A DNA stretch of 64,000 nt from an uncultured Chitinophaga sp. (lineage in GTDB: Bacteria > Bacteroidota > Bacteroidia > Cytophagales > Cyclobacteriaceae), in the NCBI GenBank assembly GCA_902168205.1, contig CABHOK010000011.1, positions 248,001 through 312,000 on the forward strand, read 5' to 3'. A program made the translations under genes and the position numbers. Below are positions 9,272 through 19,042 of the stretch, piece after piece (position 1 is the stretch's first letter; each line of letters opens with the position of its first letter). The notes beneath the pieces are model-generated. The model was not told where the DNA came from and did no database searches. It saw nothing but the letters and a program-made list of their open reading frames with translations.

Positions 9272-9321
9272 GTTATCTGTGAATCGTTATTCGTAAAGAC
9301 GATTAACGATTCACGGATAAC
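9272..9321. repeat. 18-bp inverted repeat between convergent genes
   Basis: GTTATCTGTGAATCGTTA (9272-9289) and TAACGATTCACGGATAAC (9304-9321) are reverse complements with one mismatch around a 14-base loop. The element could serve as a bidirectional terminator, but there is no T-run and the words recur at 1965, 21615 and 41291. It is therefore more likely a dispersed palindromic repeat. Confidence 0.6.
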
Positions 9322-9326
9322 GATTA

Positions 9327-10499
9327 TCAACGCTCCACTGGAATATAGATGTGAAACGTTGCGCCCTCATTCAGCTTTCCCTCGGCCTGTATAAACCCAT
9401 TGTGGTTATCCAGAATTCTTTTGCAGATGGAAAGACCTATACCAGTGCCGCTATATTCACTTTGCCCGTGCAGGCGTTGAAATACTTCGAAGATCCGGTT
9501 GCTATAGGCTTCATCAAACCCGATACCATTATCTGCTATTACAATATGATGAAACCGCTTCGTCATATCTCCGGTATAACCTTTAATCTGGTCGGCCGTT
9601 ACTTCATCAGCCCGGATAAGTATGTGCGGTCGTATATCTTTTCGTGAAAACTTGAGCGCATTGCTCAACAGATTTACAAACAACTGCTGGAACTGAAAGC
9701 GTATCAAATCAAGTACAGGCAGCGGTAAAGCTTCAACCACAGCATGCTTGTCGCGAATCGTTTCATCGAGATCGCGCTTAACAATTTCAATGATCTCGTT
9801 CAGATCGACACGTTCAAAGTTACGTTCCTGTGTTGACGTTCTCGAATAGGCGAGAAGATCTTCAATGAGCGCCTGCATGTGTGATGTTGTGTTCACAATA
9901 CGCTGCATATACTCTTTGCCTTTGTCGGAGAGAGTTTCTCCATCCACCTCCTTGATCCGGTGAATGAACGATTGTATTTTCCGAAGAGGAGCCTGCAGAT
10001 CGTGACTGGATACATACGCGAAAGAAGTAAGTTCCTGGTTCATCTGCTCAAGCTCAGCATTCTTCTTTTTCATTCTGTCTTCAGCAGATTTACGCTCGGT
10101 AAGATCACGTGTTACTTTCGCGAAGCCGATCACATCGTGTGCATCATTGTGAAGTGCTGTGATGATCACGCTGCTCCAGAACAATGTTCCATCTTTACGT
10201 ACGCGCCACCCTTCATACTCTGCTTTTCCCTGTTTGCGCGCCTGTTCTATAAATTTTTCAGCGAGGTGTAGCTCCTGGTCTTGTTGTGTATAAAATATAC
10301 GGAAGTGTCGTCCGATCGCTTCTTCGGCCGTATAGCCTTTCAGTGTTTCGGCTCCCTTGTTCCAGTCAATAATATAGCCATCGTTGTCGAGCAGTATAAA
10401 GGAATAATCCTGCACTTCCGAAATCATCTTCTCCCAATATAAACTGGTCAGTTGGCTTCGGTTGCCAAGTGCTAGTTTTTTTTGAGACATCGAGCTCAT
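9327..10499 (-). CDS. PAS-domain sensor histidine kinase
   Basis: 390 residues with no membrane segment, so probably a cytoplasmic sensor. A PAS domain spans about 22-135 (FILLDNDGYIIDWNKGAE, later GFAKVTRDLTERK) and is followed by a short coiled coil. The HisKA domain has the phospho-acceptor H166 in YVSSHDLQAPLRK. The ATPase domain shows an N-box (FVNLLSNALKFSR), G1 (DNGIGFDEAY) and G2 (GTGIGLSICKRI). The QAP around H166 resembles bacteriophytochrome-like kinases. The gene lies 80 bases downstream of a response regulator on the same strand, its likely partner. Confidence 0.92.
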   Translation of the reverse strand: MSSMSQKKLALGNRSQLTSLYWEKMISEVQDYSFILLDNDGYIIDWNKGAETLKGYTAEEAIGRHFRIFYTQQDQELHLAEKFIEQARKQGKAEYEGWRVRKDGTLFWSSVIITALHNDAHDVIGFAKVTRDLTERKSAEDRMKKKNAELEQMNQELTSFAYVSSHDLQAPLRKIQSFIHRIKEVDGETLSDKGKEYMQRIVNTTSHMQALIEDLLAYSRTSTQERNFERVDLNEIIEIVKRDLDETIRDKHAVVEALPLPVLDLIRFQFQQLFVNLLSNALKFSRKDIRPHILIRADEVTADQIKGYTGDMTKRFHHIVIADNGIGFDEAYSNRIFEVFQRLHGQSEYSGTGIGLSICKRILDNHNGFIQAEGKLNEGATFHIYIPVER

Positions 10500-10579
10500 A
10501 ATATTTGTATTCTGATAAGAAACCTGTTCTACGAAATATAGTAATTCTGGTGTGAATACGATATCCGATGCTTACACCT

Positions 10580-11032
10580 TCAGTATATAATGCTGCTGAC
10601 AGCATTCGGATGCCGACACTTGAGCCAGTAGCGCAGAATGAGGTGCATGGTTTTCTTTAATTCTTCGAAGCTGTTCTCTTTCAGAAAAAATCCCTGAACC
10701 GTAAGCTCGTAGGCTCGGCGTACCTGAGCCGGGCTTGCTGCCGTGGAGAAGAATATGAAGGGTATACTTTTTCGTTTCAGAAAGTGATCGTTATTGATGT
10801 GCTCCAGTAACTCAAGTCCATCCATCAACGGCATATTTATGTCGCAGATAATGAGCAGAGGCTTTTGCGTTGTCCGCTTCAGGTACTCAAAAACCTTGTT
10901 ACCATTATTGAAGAAGAGGAGGTGATCTTCAATGCCGATTTCGGAGCAGACGGATTTCAGAATATCCTGATCGTCAGGGTCATCTTCAACAATTAGAATC
11001 GGTGAATTTAGAGGAATGATCAGTTGGTCCAT
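10580..11032 (-). CDS. single-domain response regulator
   Basis: Starting at MDQLIIPLNS (ATG at 11032) gives 150 residues. A frame open to 11134 adds 34 residues unlike any receiver domain and runs almost into a terminator, so the shorter start is chosen. Receiver features are the acidic pair ILIVEDDPDD, the phospho-acceptor D64 in IICDINMPLMDG, Ser/Thr in FIFFSTAAS, and Lys in GFFLKENS. There is no output domain. The family (Rcp1 or CheY-like) usually receives phosphate from PAS or phytochrome-type kinases, which matches the kinase gene downstream. Confidence 0.9.
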   Translation of the reverse strand: MDQLIIPLNSPILIVEDDPDDQDILKSVCSEIGIEDHLLFFNNGNKVFEYLKRTTQKPLLIICDINMPLMDGLELLEHINNDHFLKRKSIPFIFFSTAASPAQVRRAYELTVQGFFLKENSFEELKKTMHLILRYWLKCRHPNAVSSIIY

Positions 11033-11117
11033 CCGTGACGAACCATAAAATATAATGCCAGTTGAGGCTCGGACCGGGTATCCTCTGCGTTGTTTTTTCG
11101 GGGTAGGTGCATAAACA

Positions 11118-11147
11118 AAAAAAACCAGGAGCAAGCCTGGTTTTTTT
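11118..11147 (-). terminator. intrinsic terminator after the cold-shock gene
   Basis: A 12-bp perfect stem pairs AAAAAAACCAGG (11118-11129) with CCTGGTTTTTTT (11136-11147) around the loop AGCAAG. It follows the cold-shock gene on the minus strand by 18 bases and separates it from the response regulator. Confidence 0.85.
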
Positions 11148-11165
11148 CTATAGCTGAGCGTTTGC

Positions 11166-11363
11166 TTAGTTTGCTAACCGAACATTTACTGCATTTACGC
11201 CTTTTTTTCCCTGTTGGAGTTCAAAAGTCACTACATCGTTTTGACGGATTGAATCAACAAGCAATCCGGAAATGTGTACAAAGTAATCTTGTCCTGTTGC
11301 TGTTTCTTTGATAAAACCAAATCCTTTGGCTTCATTAAAAAATTTTACTGTTCCTTCTTTCAT
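11166..11363 (-). CDS. cold-shock domain protein (CspA family)
   Basis: 65 residues from MKEGTVKFFNEAKGFGFI. A longer frame to 11417 is rejected because a promoter -7 box lies inside it and CSD proteins begin with this strand. RNP1 is KGFGFI and RNP2 is DYFVHIS, the single-stranded RNA/DNA contacts of the five-stranded OB fold. The protein is an RNA chaperone that melts secondary structure, often abundant in cold or growth-transition conditions. It lies divergent from an RhlE-type helicase gene, a sensible pairing for RNA remodelling. Confidence 0.95.
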   Translation of the reverse strand: MKEGTVKFFNEAKGFGFIKETATGQDYFVHISGLLVDSIRQNDVVTFELQQGKKGVNAVNVRLAN

Positions 11364-11384
11364 TGAATTAAATAAAAATCGATA

Positions 11385-11392
11385 CAAAGGTA
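11385..11392 (-). promoter_or_regulatory. -7 box of the cold-shock gene
   Basis: On the minus strand this reads TACCTTTG, an exact match to the Bacteroidetes -7 element TAnnTTTG, 22 bases before the ATG. Transcription would start about 15 bases before the start codon, giving a short leader. No good -33 TTTG is seen. Confidence 0.5.
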
Positions 11393-11467
11393 AGAGATAA
11401 ACCTTAAGGCAGTACACCTTTTCTTGGCTTATCCGGAAATTAACGTTAAAGTATCACATAAATTGCT

Positions 11468-11475
11468 TACTTTTG
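11468..11475 (+). promoter_or_regulatory. -7 box of the helicase gene
   Basis: TACTTTTG matches TAnnTTTG. It lies 100 bases upstream of the helicase ATG, so the leader would be about 90 bases. The -33 match is weak. Confidence 0.45.
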
Positions 11476-11574
11476 TGTTTCGATTCCGCTAATTCCCCGA
11501 AAAAAGAACTTTAGGCGTCAGAAATTTTTTTTAGCTAATCCAATTGACAGCCTCTCTTTACACAACATTTTAAC

Positions 11575-12852
11575 ATGACATTTGAAAATTTGAATTTAAT
11601 AGAGCCTCTTTTGCGTGCTCTAAAAACAGAAGGATATTCCAAGCCCACACCCATTCAGGCACAGGCCATACCCGTTTTACTGGAACGAAAAGATTTGCTC
11701 GGCTGCGCCCAAACCGGAACCGGTAAAACGGCTGCGTTTGCGCTGCCAATCCTTCACCTTCTTCATCAGGACGAACTGTTTGTGAAAGGACCTGTAGGTA
11801 TAAAGGCCCTGATACTCACGCCAACCCGCGAACTTGCCATACAAATTGGTGACAGCTTTACAGCCTATGGAAAACATCTCCGTCTGTCGCATACCGTTAT
11901 CTTTGGTGGCGTATCACAACATACACAGGTAAAGGCGCTACGTGATGGTGTTGATATACTCATTGCTACTCCGGGCCGACTACTCGACCTGATGGACCAG
12001 CGCTATGTAAAACTGCAGCACCTTAAAATGCTGGTACTCGATGAAGCCGACCGCATGCTCGACATGGGTTTTATTCACGATGTTAAAAAAGTTATAGCGC
12101 GTGTTCCAGCCAAACGACAAACTATTTTCTTTTCGGCTACTATGCCTCCGGAAATAGCTTCACTGGCTAACACCATTCTGAGCAACCCGGTAAAAGTAGA
12201 AGTAACTCCGGTTTCGTCTACTGCCAATACTATTAACCAGTCTGTATATTTTGTAGAAAAGGGCAACAAGCGCAAGCTGCTGCACCATATTTTACAAGAC
12301 CGTTCCATTGCAACAGCGCTTGTGTTTACCCGCACTAAACATGGTGCCGACCGTGTAGCCAAGCAGTTGAATGAAGCCGGTATACGCGCGGAAGCTATAC
12401 ATGGCAATAAATCACAAGGGGCCAGACAACGTGCACTCAGCAATTTCAAATCGCGCAAGACTCGCGTGTTGGTAGCGACCGATATCGCGGCACGCGGTAT
12501 TGATGTGGAAGAACTCACACACGTGATCAACTTCGAGCTCCCCAATGTACCCGAAACGTATGTACACCGCATTGGTCGTACCGGTCGTGCCGGAGCCAGC
12601 GGTATATCGATATCTTTCTGTGACGAAGAGGAAAAGGAATTCCTGGATGACATCCAGAAAATAATCGGCAAGAAAATTCCTGTGGTAGACGATCATCCAT
12701 ACCCGATGATCCGTGCCGGCATGCCGAAACCCATTTCACAACCCCGCACCGCCACACAACGCAACGGCCATACGCAGAACTCCCGCCCGAACGGCAACCA
12801 CAACCCACAGACCCCTGCGAAGAAGAAAAAGAAGTGGTATCCGAAGAAGTAG
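11575..12852 (+). CDS. rhlE: DEAD-box ATP-dependent RNA helicase, RhlE-like
   Basis: 425 residues with the full motif set: Q motif ([14 protein letters not shown]), motif I AQTGTGKT (45-52), Ia PTRELA, Ib TPGR, II DEAD (156-159), III SAT (187-189), [12 protein letters not shown], and [12 protein letters not shown]. The tail is low-complexity and basic, ending [10 protein letters not shown], typical of RhlE proteins and probably binding RNA. RhlE unwinds short RNA duplexes in ribosome assembly and RNA decay. It is divergent from the cold-shock gene with a 212-base spacer carrying both promoters. Confidence 0.93.
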   Translation: MTFENLNLIEPLLRALKTEGYSKPTPIQAQAIPVLLERKDLLGCAQTGTGKTAAFALPILHLLHQDELFVKGPVGIKALILTPTRELAIQIGDSFTAYGKHLRLSHTVIFGGVSQHTQVKALRDGVDILIATPGRLLDLMDQRYVKLQHLKMLVLDEADRMLDMGFIHDVKKVIARVPAKRQTIFFSATMPPEIASLANTILSNPVKVEVTPVSSTANTINQSVYFVEKGNKRKLLHHILQDRSIATALVFTRTKHGADRVAKQLNEAGIRAEAIHGNKSQGARQRALSNFKSRKTRVLVATDIAARGIDVEELTHVINFELPNVPETYVHRIGRTGRAGASGISISFCDEEEKEFLDDIQKIIGKKIPVVDDHPYPMIRAGMPKPISQPRTATQRNGHTQNSRPNGNHNPQTPAKKKKKWYPKK

Positions 12853-12878
12853 GGATGTGTTTACGTGAGTACGTTGGC

Positions 12879-12993
12879 ACGTGTTTAAGTGATATGTGTT
12901 TATGATGATACGTGTGCGAGTGTCTTAATGAGATAAAATGTAGACATATCCACATCTACTCAAACACATACACACCTACACACCTAAACACGT
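12879..12993. repeat. GTGTTTA imperfect inverted repeat
   Basis: ACGTGTTTAAGTG..TATGTGTTT (about 12879-12901) has a near-reverse-complement partner AAACACATA..CACCTAAACACGT (about 12962-12992). Extra GTGTTTA words occur at 12856 and elsewhere. It sits between convergent genes and could fold into a long hairpin. Confidence 0.45.
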
Positions 12994-12998
12994 TCACG

Positions 12999-15833
12999 CT
13001 AGCGCGAACAGATTTCCCGATAATCACAAAAACCGCAAACCTTCAGGTCATCGGTTTGATCGAAGGGCACGGTGGGGTTGAAGAGTTCGTGGAGGAGTGT
13101 GAGTAGATGCTTTTCGAATTCCGGAAGGTATGGGGTTGCATCATCAATACGATGTTTGCCGAGGTATAGGCCATATTCAAAATCATCTTTGAAGATTTCT
13201 TTTCGATTGATAAGTCCTGGCTGGATTTTTACTTCGGGCGATCGTGTTGCATTTCGCTGCGCATATACCCATGCATAGAGCATTGCCTGAAAGGCTGCCT
13301 TGTTCCGTTTGGGATCGCGCCTGAAAAGCGATTCTATACTCTCAAATTTATTCTCGTCCTTCCCGGTTTTATAGTCCAGGATGCGAACGGTGTTTGCTTT
13401 CTCATCCACGCGGTCGATAAGACCTCCCAGTACAATGGAAAGTGTTTTGTCACGTTGCGTGATGTTAACTGGTGTGGTGAAATTTTTGGCTTCGAGAAAC
13501 CCGATTGTGAAAGGAGTATATACCTTGTCGTACGAAAGTACTTTTAATGCAAACTTCTTTACCATTTCCTTTACTACCAGTTGACGACCATCGTATTCAA
13601 ATACTTTGGTGTCGGGTAAATGAAAGTGTTGGCGGAATGCGAGTTCAATGAATCGCTCCAGCTTTGCATTTACATTTATAAAGTGTTCTTCCTTTACAGC
13701 CCACTGTCCTGCCGGTGGACGAAGGTCCTGGTAGAACAACTCCATCACCTTGTGAAATATATTTCCAAAGATGCGTGCATCGGCTTCTTCTTCTACTTCA
13801 TCCGGCTCGCGTATTTCGAGCAGGTGCTTGAAGTAAAATTTCAATCGACACTCCAGGTATGTATTCAGTGTAGAAGGCGTTAGGGCTTTTCCAAAGTAAC
13901 GTTCAAGCTTTTCCAGTACGTCAGCTTTCTTGTCTATTGCTATAGGTTTGGCTTCATGTACCTGCACCGGGTTATAGAGTATCTTCCGTTCGTGCGCCCA
14001 GTCAGTTTCATAAATGAGCTGGTATAGATAGCGACTCATCTCACCTGTACCCAGTACATCGGGCTCGGTATTATAGTATAGATCGATGGTTTCAGCACGT
14101 TGTAACAGCCGATAGAAAAGATAGGCATACATAGCATCCTGGTGTTCGGATGTAGGCAAGCTATAGGCTCTGCGGATGTTATGCGGTATATAAGAACCTT
14201 GTCGAGGCGCAGAAGGCCACAAACCTTCGTTCAGCGAAAGTATAATAACGTGATCGAAGTCCAGGTTACGCGTTTCAAGCACCCCCATAATTTGCAAACC
14301 CTTCAGCGGCTCACCGGTAAACGGTACTTTTTCAGTGCGCACGATCTGGCGGAACATACGCTGCTGCATGCGGAGTTCCATCGGCTCGCTGAGGGTAAGT
14401 TCCTGCACCCGCGACAGTATACGATGAAAGTGAAAAGCAAATTCTTTCTCCATCAACCCACCGGCATCCGGTGATGTAGCAAGTGCTTCCACTACGCGAA
14501 TAAGATACGCGAGAAATTCTTCAGTCGGTACAATGCGGAAAACCTCTTCGAGCAGTTCATGTTTCTTCTCGAAGAATGATGGTGCTATATGTACCTGGTT
14601 GTTCTTGTGTATAAACTCCCGCCACTGCGCTGCTTCTTCGCCCACACGTGCCTTCAGGTAGGGGTGGTTGAGAAGGGCCAGTACATAGCGGTAGTAAAAT
14701 TCATCTTTACGTTTATGCAGGTGCAGCTCAAACAGGAAATCAATGAGCGAATAGTAAGGTGTACTCACCAACGGAAAACCCATGGTGACATTGATAGACT
14801 GTAGCGAAGGCGGCAAAGCATAAAGCACCGACATGAGCATATTTTCATCGGGAAGCACGATCACGGTGCGCTCCGCTATATTCTGTTCGGCCAGTAGGCG
14901 TAGCGTTGTATCAAGTTGTTGTGCGAGTAATTTAGGTTGACCGGCTTTTTGCGGTACACCCAATACCGTAATTTTCTTGGCTTGTCCTAAATACGTTTTC
15001 GGTTCAGGCGGAAAAGTTTGTCCGAGCACCGTATGTTTTCGATACTGTCTGAAAAATGTACCGGCTTCACGGTGCGGTTCATTTACATAGAATGCATCTT
15101 CATCCCAATATATACGTGTGTCACGATGTTCTGTAAACCACGTCAGGATTTTCTCTTCGGCTGATGTGAGCGCATTGAAACCGGCAAACACATATTTAGT
15201 ATTGACTTCTTTCTTCTTAGCGGCTGGTACGAATTTGTCAATGTTCTCGGCTACATGGCGATGGATCATGCCGGAGTAACCGATCTTCTCCTCCATCAGT
15301 TGCTGGCGAAACGCTGTATATACCGGATATAAACTCTGCCACAGCTCGAGGAACTTTCGTTTACTGGCCGAAGAACCAAAGTCGATGGTTTGCCAGAACT
15401 CGATAAGGAACTGTTTCTGTTCTTCGGTGAGGTAATCGAAATACTGATCGAGTTCTTTTTGATTACTCAGATCTTTAAACAGGCCCGCAGCATGTACCAG
15501 GTATTTATCGAGTTCATCAAAATCACGCAATAGCATTTCTCCCCAGAAGTAAAAACGATCGAGGTTTTCATCCGAGTTTGTAATGCGTTTAAATACGCGG
15601 TATAAACTGACAATAAGCGAAAGTTTATCAGCTTCCTGCAGATCAGAAAATGTACCTATAAATTCTTCAATGCTTACAATATTGGGTGCCCACCGCGGGG
15701 TGTCCAATTGTTCGGCAAGCGCTTTTCTAAAATATAGCGAAGCACGCTTGTTGGGAAAGATCACCGTGAGGTTGTCCCAATCGGTATATTCCTTTCTGAT
15801 GGTATCGGCTATTTCCTGGATAAATGTTCTCAT
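12999..15833 (-). CDS. AddB/RexB-like helicase-like nuclease subunit (PD-(D/E)XK)
   Basis: 944 residues from MRTFIQEIAD. The N-terminal half resembles a helicase fold without a Walker A motif, as in AddB (VIFPNKRASLYFRKAL, then a central VIILSLNEGLWPS). The C-terminal PD-(D/E)XK nuclease shows GNIFHKVMELFY, RILDYKTGKDENK and QAMLYAWVYAQ, then CGFCDYREIC. The last resembles part of the AddB iron-sulfur staple together with CRLKFYF. ATGA at 15830-15833 fuses its start to the stop of the upstream AddA-like gene, which decides the start against one 12 bases earlier. The product probably resects DNA double-strand breaks with its partner. Confidence 0.88.
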   Translation of the reverse strand: MRTFIQEIADTIRKEYTDWDNLTVIFPNKRASLYFRKALAEQLDTPRWAPNIVSIEEFIGTFSDLQEADKLSLIVSLYRVFKRITNSDENLDRFYFWGEMLLRDFDELDKYLVHAAGLFKDLSNQKELDQYFDYLTEEQKQFLIEFWQTIDFGSSASKRKFLELWQSLYPVYTAFRQQLMEEKIGYSGMIHRHVAENIDKFVPAAKKKEVNTKYVFAGFNALTSAEEKILTWFTEHRDTRIYWDEDAFYVNEPHREAGTFFRQYRKHTVLGQTFPPEPKTYLGQAKKITVLGVPQKAGQPKLLAQQLDTTLRLLAEQNIAERTVIVLPDENMLMSVLYALPPSLQSINVTMGFPLVSTPYYSLIDFLFELHLHKRKDEFYYRYVLALLNHPYLKARVGEEAAQWREFIHKNNQVHIAPSFFEKKHELLEEVFRIVPTEEFLAYLIRVVEALATSPDAGGLMEKEFAFHFHRILSRVQELTLSEPMELRMQQRMFRQIVRTEKVPFTGEPLKGLQIMGVLETRNLDFDHVIILSLNEGLWPSAPRQGSYIPHNIRRAYSLPTSEHQDAMYAYLFYRLLQRAETIDLYYNTEPDVLGTGEMSRYLYQLIYETDWAHERKILYNPVQVHEAKPIAIDKKADVLEKLERYFGKALTPSTLNTYLECRLKFYFKHLLEIREPDEVEEEADARIFGNIFHKVMELFYQDLRPPAGQWAVKEEHFINVNAKLERFIELAFRQHFHLPDTKVFEYDGRQLVVKEMVKKFALKVLSYDKVYTPFTIGFLEAKNFTTPVNITQRDKTLSIVLGGLIDRVDEKANTVRILDYKTGKDENKFESIESLFRRDPKRNKAAFQAMLYAWVYAQRNATRSPEVKIQPGLINRKEIFKDDFEYGLYLGKHRIDDATPYLPEFEKHLLTLLHELFNPTVPFDQTDDLKVCGFCDYREICSR

Positions 15834-18800
15834 ACTGTTTTGCACACCCGCTCATTTACATATACCAGATAACCTTTTATTTCTTCCAGGCCCATGGTTT
15901 TCAGAATGGATATATACTCGTTTACCTGATGTTCGTCTTCTTTTTTCGATGCACCCGTTTTATAGTCAATGAGGATGGCCCGTTTTTCTTGTATAGCAAT
16001 GCGATCAATTCTGCGTTCACTTCCATCCGGCATGATCAGCGATGCTTCGCGCTTTAATACCACATCTTCGGCAAATGCCGGTCGCAGTGGAGGATGTGTT
16101 ACAATCCACTTGACAGCGTCTTCTATAACGGCATGTTCATCTTTGTGGATGAGTCCTTCCTTCATGGCCTGCTCCAGGGTTACTGCTATATCTGCTTCCG
16201 TTTTGATGCGCGCCATCAGCGTATGCAGAAATATACCATAGTTGATTTTCTTGCGCTGCTCGGTCTGCTGGAAAAATTCTTTACCACGCGTTCGTATCTG
16301 CAGGCGCTCCCGCCACGGAGTAATATAATAGTGTTTCAGAATGAGCGAATTGTTAACAGGCGCCTCATTGCGTTCATCTTCAATCGTGCCGATGGTAAGT
16401 GTCCTGTTGCCTGAAGACCAGTATTGCTGAAACGCATCGCTTGTCTCAACGGCACGCTCGGTCAATTTACCGATATGATTGATGCTGCCCGATTTGCTAT
16501 AGGGCGCCAGCGCAATCAAACCCTGCTCCGCACGCGTAAAGGCAACATACAGTAAATTGAGGTTGTCAAGGTATATACGTTTTCGCTCTTCGGTATAATA
16601 TTCATGAAAGCACGTGTTCTCCAGCTTGCTGCTATACTTCAGCGGCAGGTAACCGATATCTTTAAACAACGGCTCATCCGAACGACACCAGAGTATAGGC
16701 GATTTCATAGGCGGATGGTTCAGTTCCCAATTAAGAAATGGTATAATAACATAGCGGAACTGAAGTCCTTTGGATTTATGTATCGTAATGATCTGCGCGG
16801 CATCCACACCACCGGCAACCTGTATAGACTTTTTATGTTTGTTATCGTCCCACCATTGTAAGAAAGAAGCCAGATCACTTTTCTCGCGCATGCTGAATTC
16901 CAGCACTACATCCTGAAATGCCTGCAGGTATGCAATCTCGGTAGAGAGCTTGCCGAGGTTAAACATGTGAATGAGATTTTCAACCAACTCTACTAACGGC
17001 AACGCAGCCAGTACATCCTCCTGGTCGGTGAACGGTGGAGGCACCAGTTTGGCAAACTCTTTTGTTTTACTGTTGGAAAATAATTTATGCTGATTCGGAA
17101 ATGCCTGTTGTGGCCAAAGTTTCTGATACTCGTATGCGAGCTGTGCGCGGGCAATTAAATTCTTGCCGTCTTCCAGCAGGCGCATGGCATTGATGAGCAC
17201 CACTACGGACGCTGCCTGATCGAGACGAAGCGATTCGTTGGACACCACATCGTATTTATACTCCGGCTTAGCCTCAGCTGACGACCGGTACTGCATGAAA
17301 TACTGCGCGATCATCTGGCCTTCGCTGTTATCGCGAACCAGGAACGCTATATCGCGCAACGCTATACCTTTTTGCTGCAGGTTTTCCAATATACCGGGAA
17401 GCTGCTCCAGCGAAACATCTTCAAATTTTACTTTACCTTTCTCATTCTCTTCATCTCCATTTTTTTGTGCAGCTTCGACTGTATCTAAAAACTGAATGGA
17501 TATATAGCCCTTGCCGGGATGACGGAATACTTTTTGCGATGCATCGCTATACGACTGTTGCGGAAATATAGTATTGGTCTCTTTACTGATGATGTTGGAA
17601 GCTGCTGCAAACAAAGCGTTGTTGAATGTCACTACGTTTCCCGCACTGCGGTAATTGGTATCCAGCGGAAATGTATCGATCATCAGTTCGCCTACGTCCT
17701 GCTTTACTTTTTCCTGTAATATATTCAGGTCACCACCTCGCCAGCGATATATAGATTGTTTAATGTCGCCTACAATGAGACTTCTGTAATTTTGCGCTAT
17801 ACCGTTCTTGATGAGTGGCAGTATATTCAGCCATTGAAAGCCCGATGTATCCTGGAACTCATCAATCAGAAAGTGGCGATAGAATGAACCAACCTTCTCG
17901 TATATAAACGAAGTGTCCTGACCTTGCATAACGCCTTGCAAAAACTGCGGAGCATCGGAGAGCAGCATCAGGTTGTTCTCACGAAGATACTCTCGTAGTG
18001 TCTTTGAAATATCCGAAAGCAGTCCGAATACATATAGATTACGCAGCGCCTGTTCGGCGGAAAAATAAGATATACTTTCTTTTTCAATGTACCCGATCAG
18101 CGAAGCCAGTTGAGACAACCACGCCTGATTACCTTTGGAGACAATAACCGATGCATTAGGACCTTTGGATGGCCACTCGGCTGCGTCAACCATCATTCCC
18201 ATCACACGCGTACCCGGAAGTTTGATTTCTTCTTCGAGGCCTGCTATATACGAATATATACTCCCGGATTTACCATACTTGAAATCGGTGATGGCAAGTC
18301 CGTGGTCGTGAAAATCTTTCAGCAGGTTGCGGGCATCCGAGCGTACCCTATTCTCAAATTGTTTTACGACACGTTGTAATTTTTCGCGCGTGCTTTTAAA
18401 GAACTCTTTGTTCTCGGTAGCACGCAGCACCTGCTCTTCAATTACTTTGAATTCTTCTTTGAAAATCTCTTTGGAGAAGTCGAGCAGCGCAGAACGTATG
18501 TCCCAATCTTTACCTTCCACCAGTCGCTCGAGTGAAAATTCCAGCACCCAGCCGCGCAGTTCATCATCATCCGAAAGATTATCCATTACCTGGTCGATCA
18601 CCTCTTCCAGTACTAAGTCATTATCAACTTCCAGGCGAAAATTACCGAGCAGGTTTGTCTCACGCGTAAAGGAACGGATCACCCGCTGAAAGAAAGCATC
18701 GATGGTGCTGATTGAAAACTGCGAGTAATTATGCAGAATAAGCGAGAGCACTTCGCGACTGCGATCTCTAAACTGTGCAGGTGTAAAAAGTTTTCCTTCC

Positions 18801-19042
18801 TTTTGAAAGTCACCCTGTATCTCTGTTGCCAGATCTTCACTCTTACCGTGAACAAAATCATCCAGGTACCGGATGATGCGGTCTTTCATCTCCTGCGTAC
18901 TCTTGTTGGTAAAGGTCATGGCCAGGATATACCGGTAGTACTCCGGGTAACGCAGCGCAAGCTTGAGGTATTCCTTTGCCAGCGTACGCGTTTTACCCGA
19001 GCCGGCAGAGGATCGATAAATATGGAAGGTCTTTTCGGTCAC
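15830..19042 (-). CDS. AddA-like UvrD-family helicase/nuclease
   Basis: 1070 residues. SF1A helicase motifs appear in order: Walker A SSAGSGKT (about 11-18), Ia AMTFTNKSTQEMK, II LIDEFQDTSGFQW, III VGDIKQSIYRWRGGD, IV DTNYRS, V TIHKSKGLQFRYV, and VI LLYVAFTRAEQGL. A C-terminal nuclease carries ILIDYKTG. This architecture is the AddA/RecB type, the motor of end resection feeding RecA. The gene ends in an ATGA overlap with the AddB-like gene, so the subunits are translationally coupled. I see no clear promoter in the ~280 bases upstream. Confidence 0.92.
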   Translation of the reverse strand: MTEKTFHIYRSSAGSGKTRTLAKEYLKLALRYPEYYRYILAMTFTNKSTQEMKDRIIRYLDDFVHGKSEDLATEIQGDFQKEGKLFTPAQFRDRSREVLSLILHNYSQFSISTIDAFFQRVIRSFTRETNLLGNFRLEVDNDLVLEEVIDQVMDNLSDDDELRGWVLEFSLERLVEGKDWDIRSALLDFSKEIFKEEFKVIEEQVLRATENKEFFKSTREKLQRVVKQFENRVRSDARNLLKDFHDHGLAITDFKYGKSGSIYSYIAGLEEEIKLPGTRVMGMMVDAAEWPSKGPNASVIVSKGNQAWLSQLASLIGYIEKESISYFSAEQALRNLYVFGLLSDISKTLREYLRENNLMLLSDAPQFLQGVMQGQDTSFIYEKVGSFYRHFLIDEFQDTSGFQWLNILPLIKNGIAQNYRSLIVGDIKQSIYRWRGGDLNILQEKVKQDVGELMIDTFPLDTNYRSAGNVVTFNNALFAAASNIISKETNTIFPQQSYSDASQKVFRHPGKGYISIQFLDTVEAAQKNGDEENEKGKVKFEDVSLEQLPGILENLQQKGIALRDIAFLVRDNSEGQMIAQYFMQYRSSAEAKPEYKYDVVSNESLRLDQAASVVVLINAMRLLEDGKNLIARAQLAYEYQKLWPQQAFPNQHKLFSNSKTKEFAKLVPPPFTDQEDVLAALPLVELVENLIHMFNLGKLSTEIAYLQAFQDVVLEFSMREKSDLASFLQWWDDNKHKKSIQVAGGVDAAQIITIHKSKGLQFRYVIIPFLNWELNHPPMKSPILWCRSDEPLFKDIGYLPLKYSSKLENTCFHEYYTEERKRIYLDNLNLLYVAFTRAEQGLIALAPYSKSGSINHIGKLTERAVETSDAFQQYWSSGNRTLTIGTIEDERNEAPVNNSLILKHYYITPWRERLQIRTRGKEFFQQTEQRKKINYGIFLHTLMARIKTEADIAVTLEQAMKEGLIHKDEHAVIEDAVKWIVTHPPLRPAFAEDVVLKREASLIMPDGSERRIDRIAIQEKRAILIDYKTGASKKEDEHQVNEYISILKTMGLEEIKGYLVYVNERVCKTV

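Noticed and set aside
11033-11134. N-terminal extension of the response regulator
   Set aside because: The extra 34 residues are unlike receiver domains and reach to the edge of the cold-shock gene terminator.
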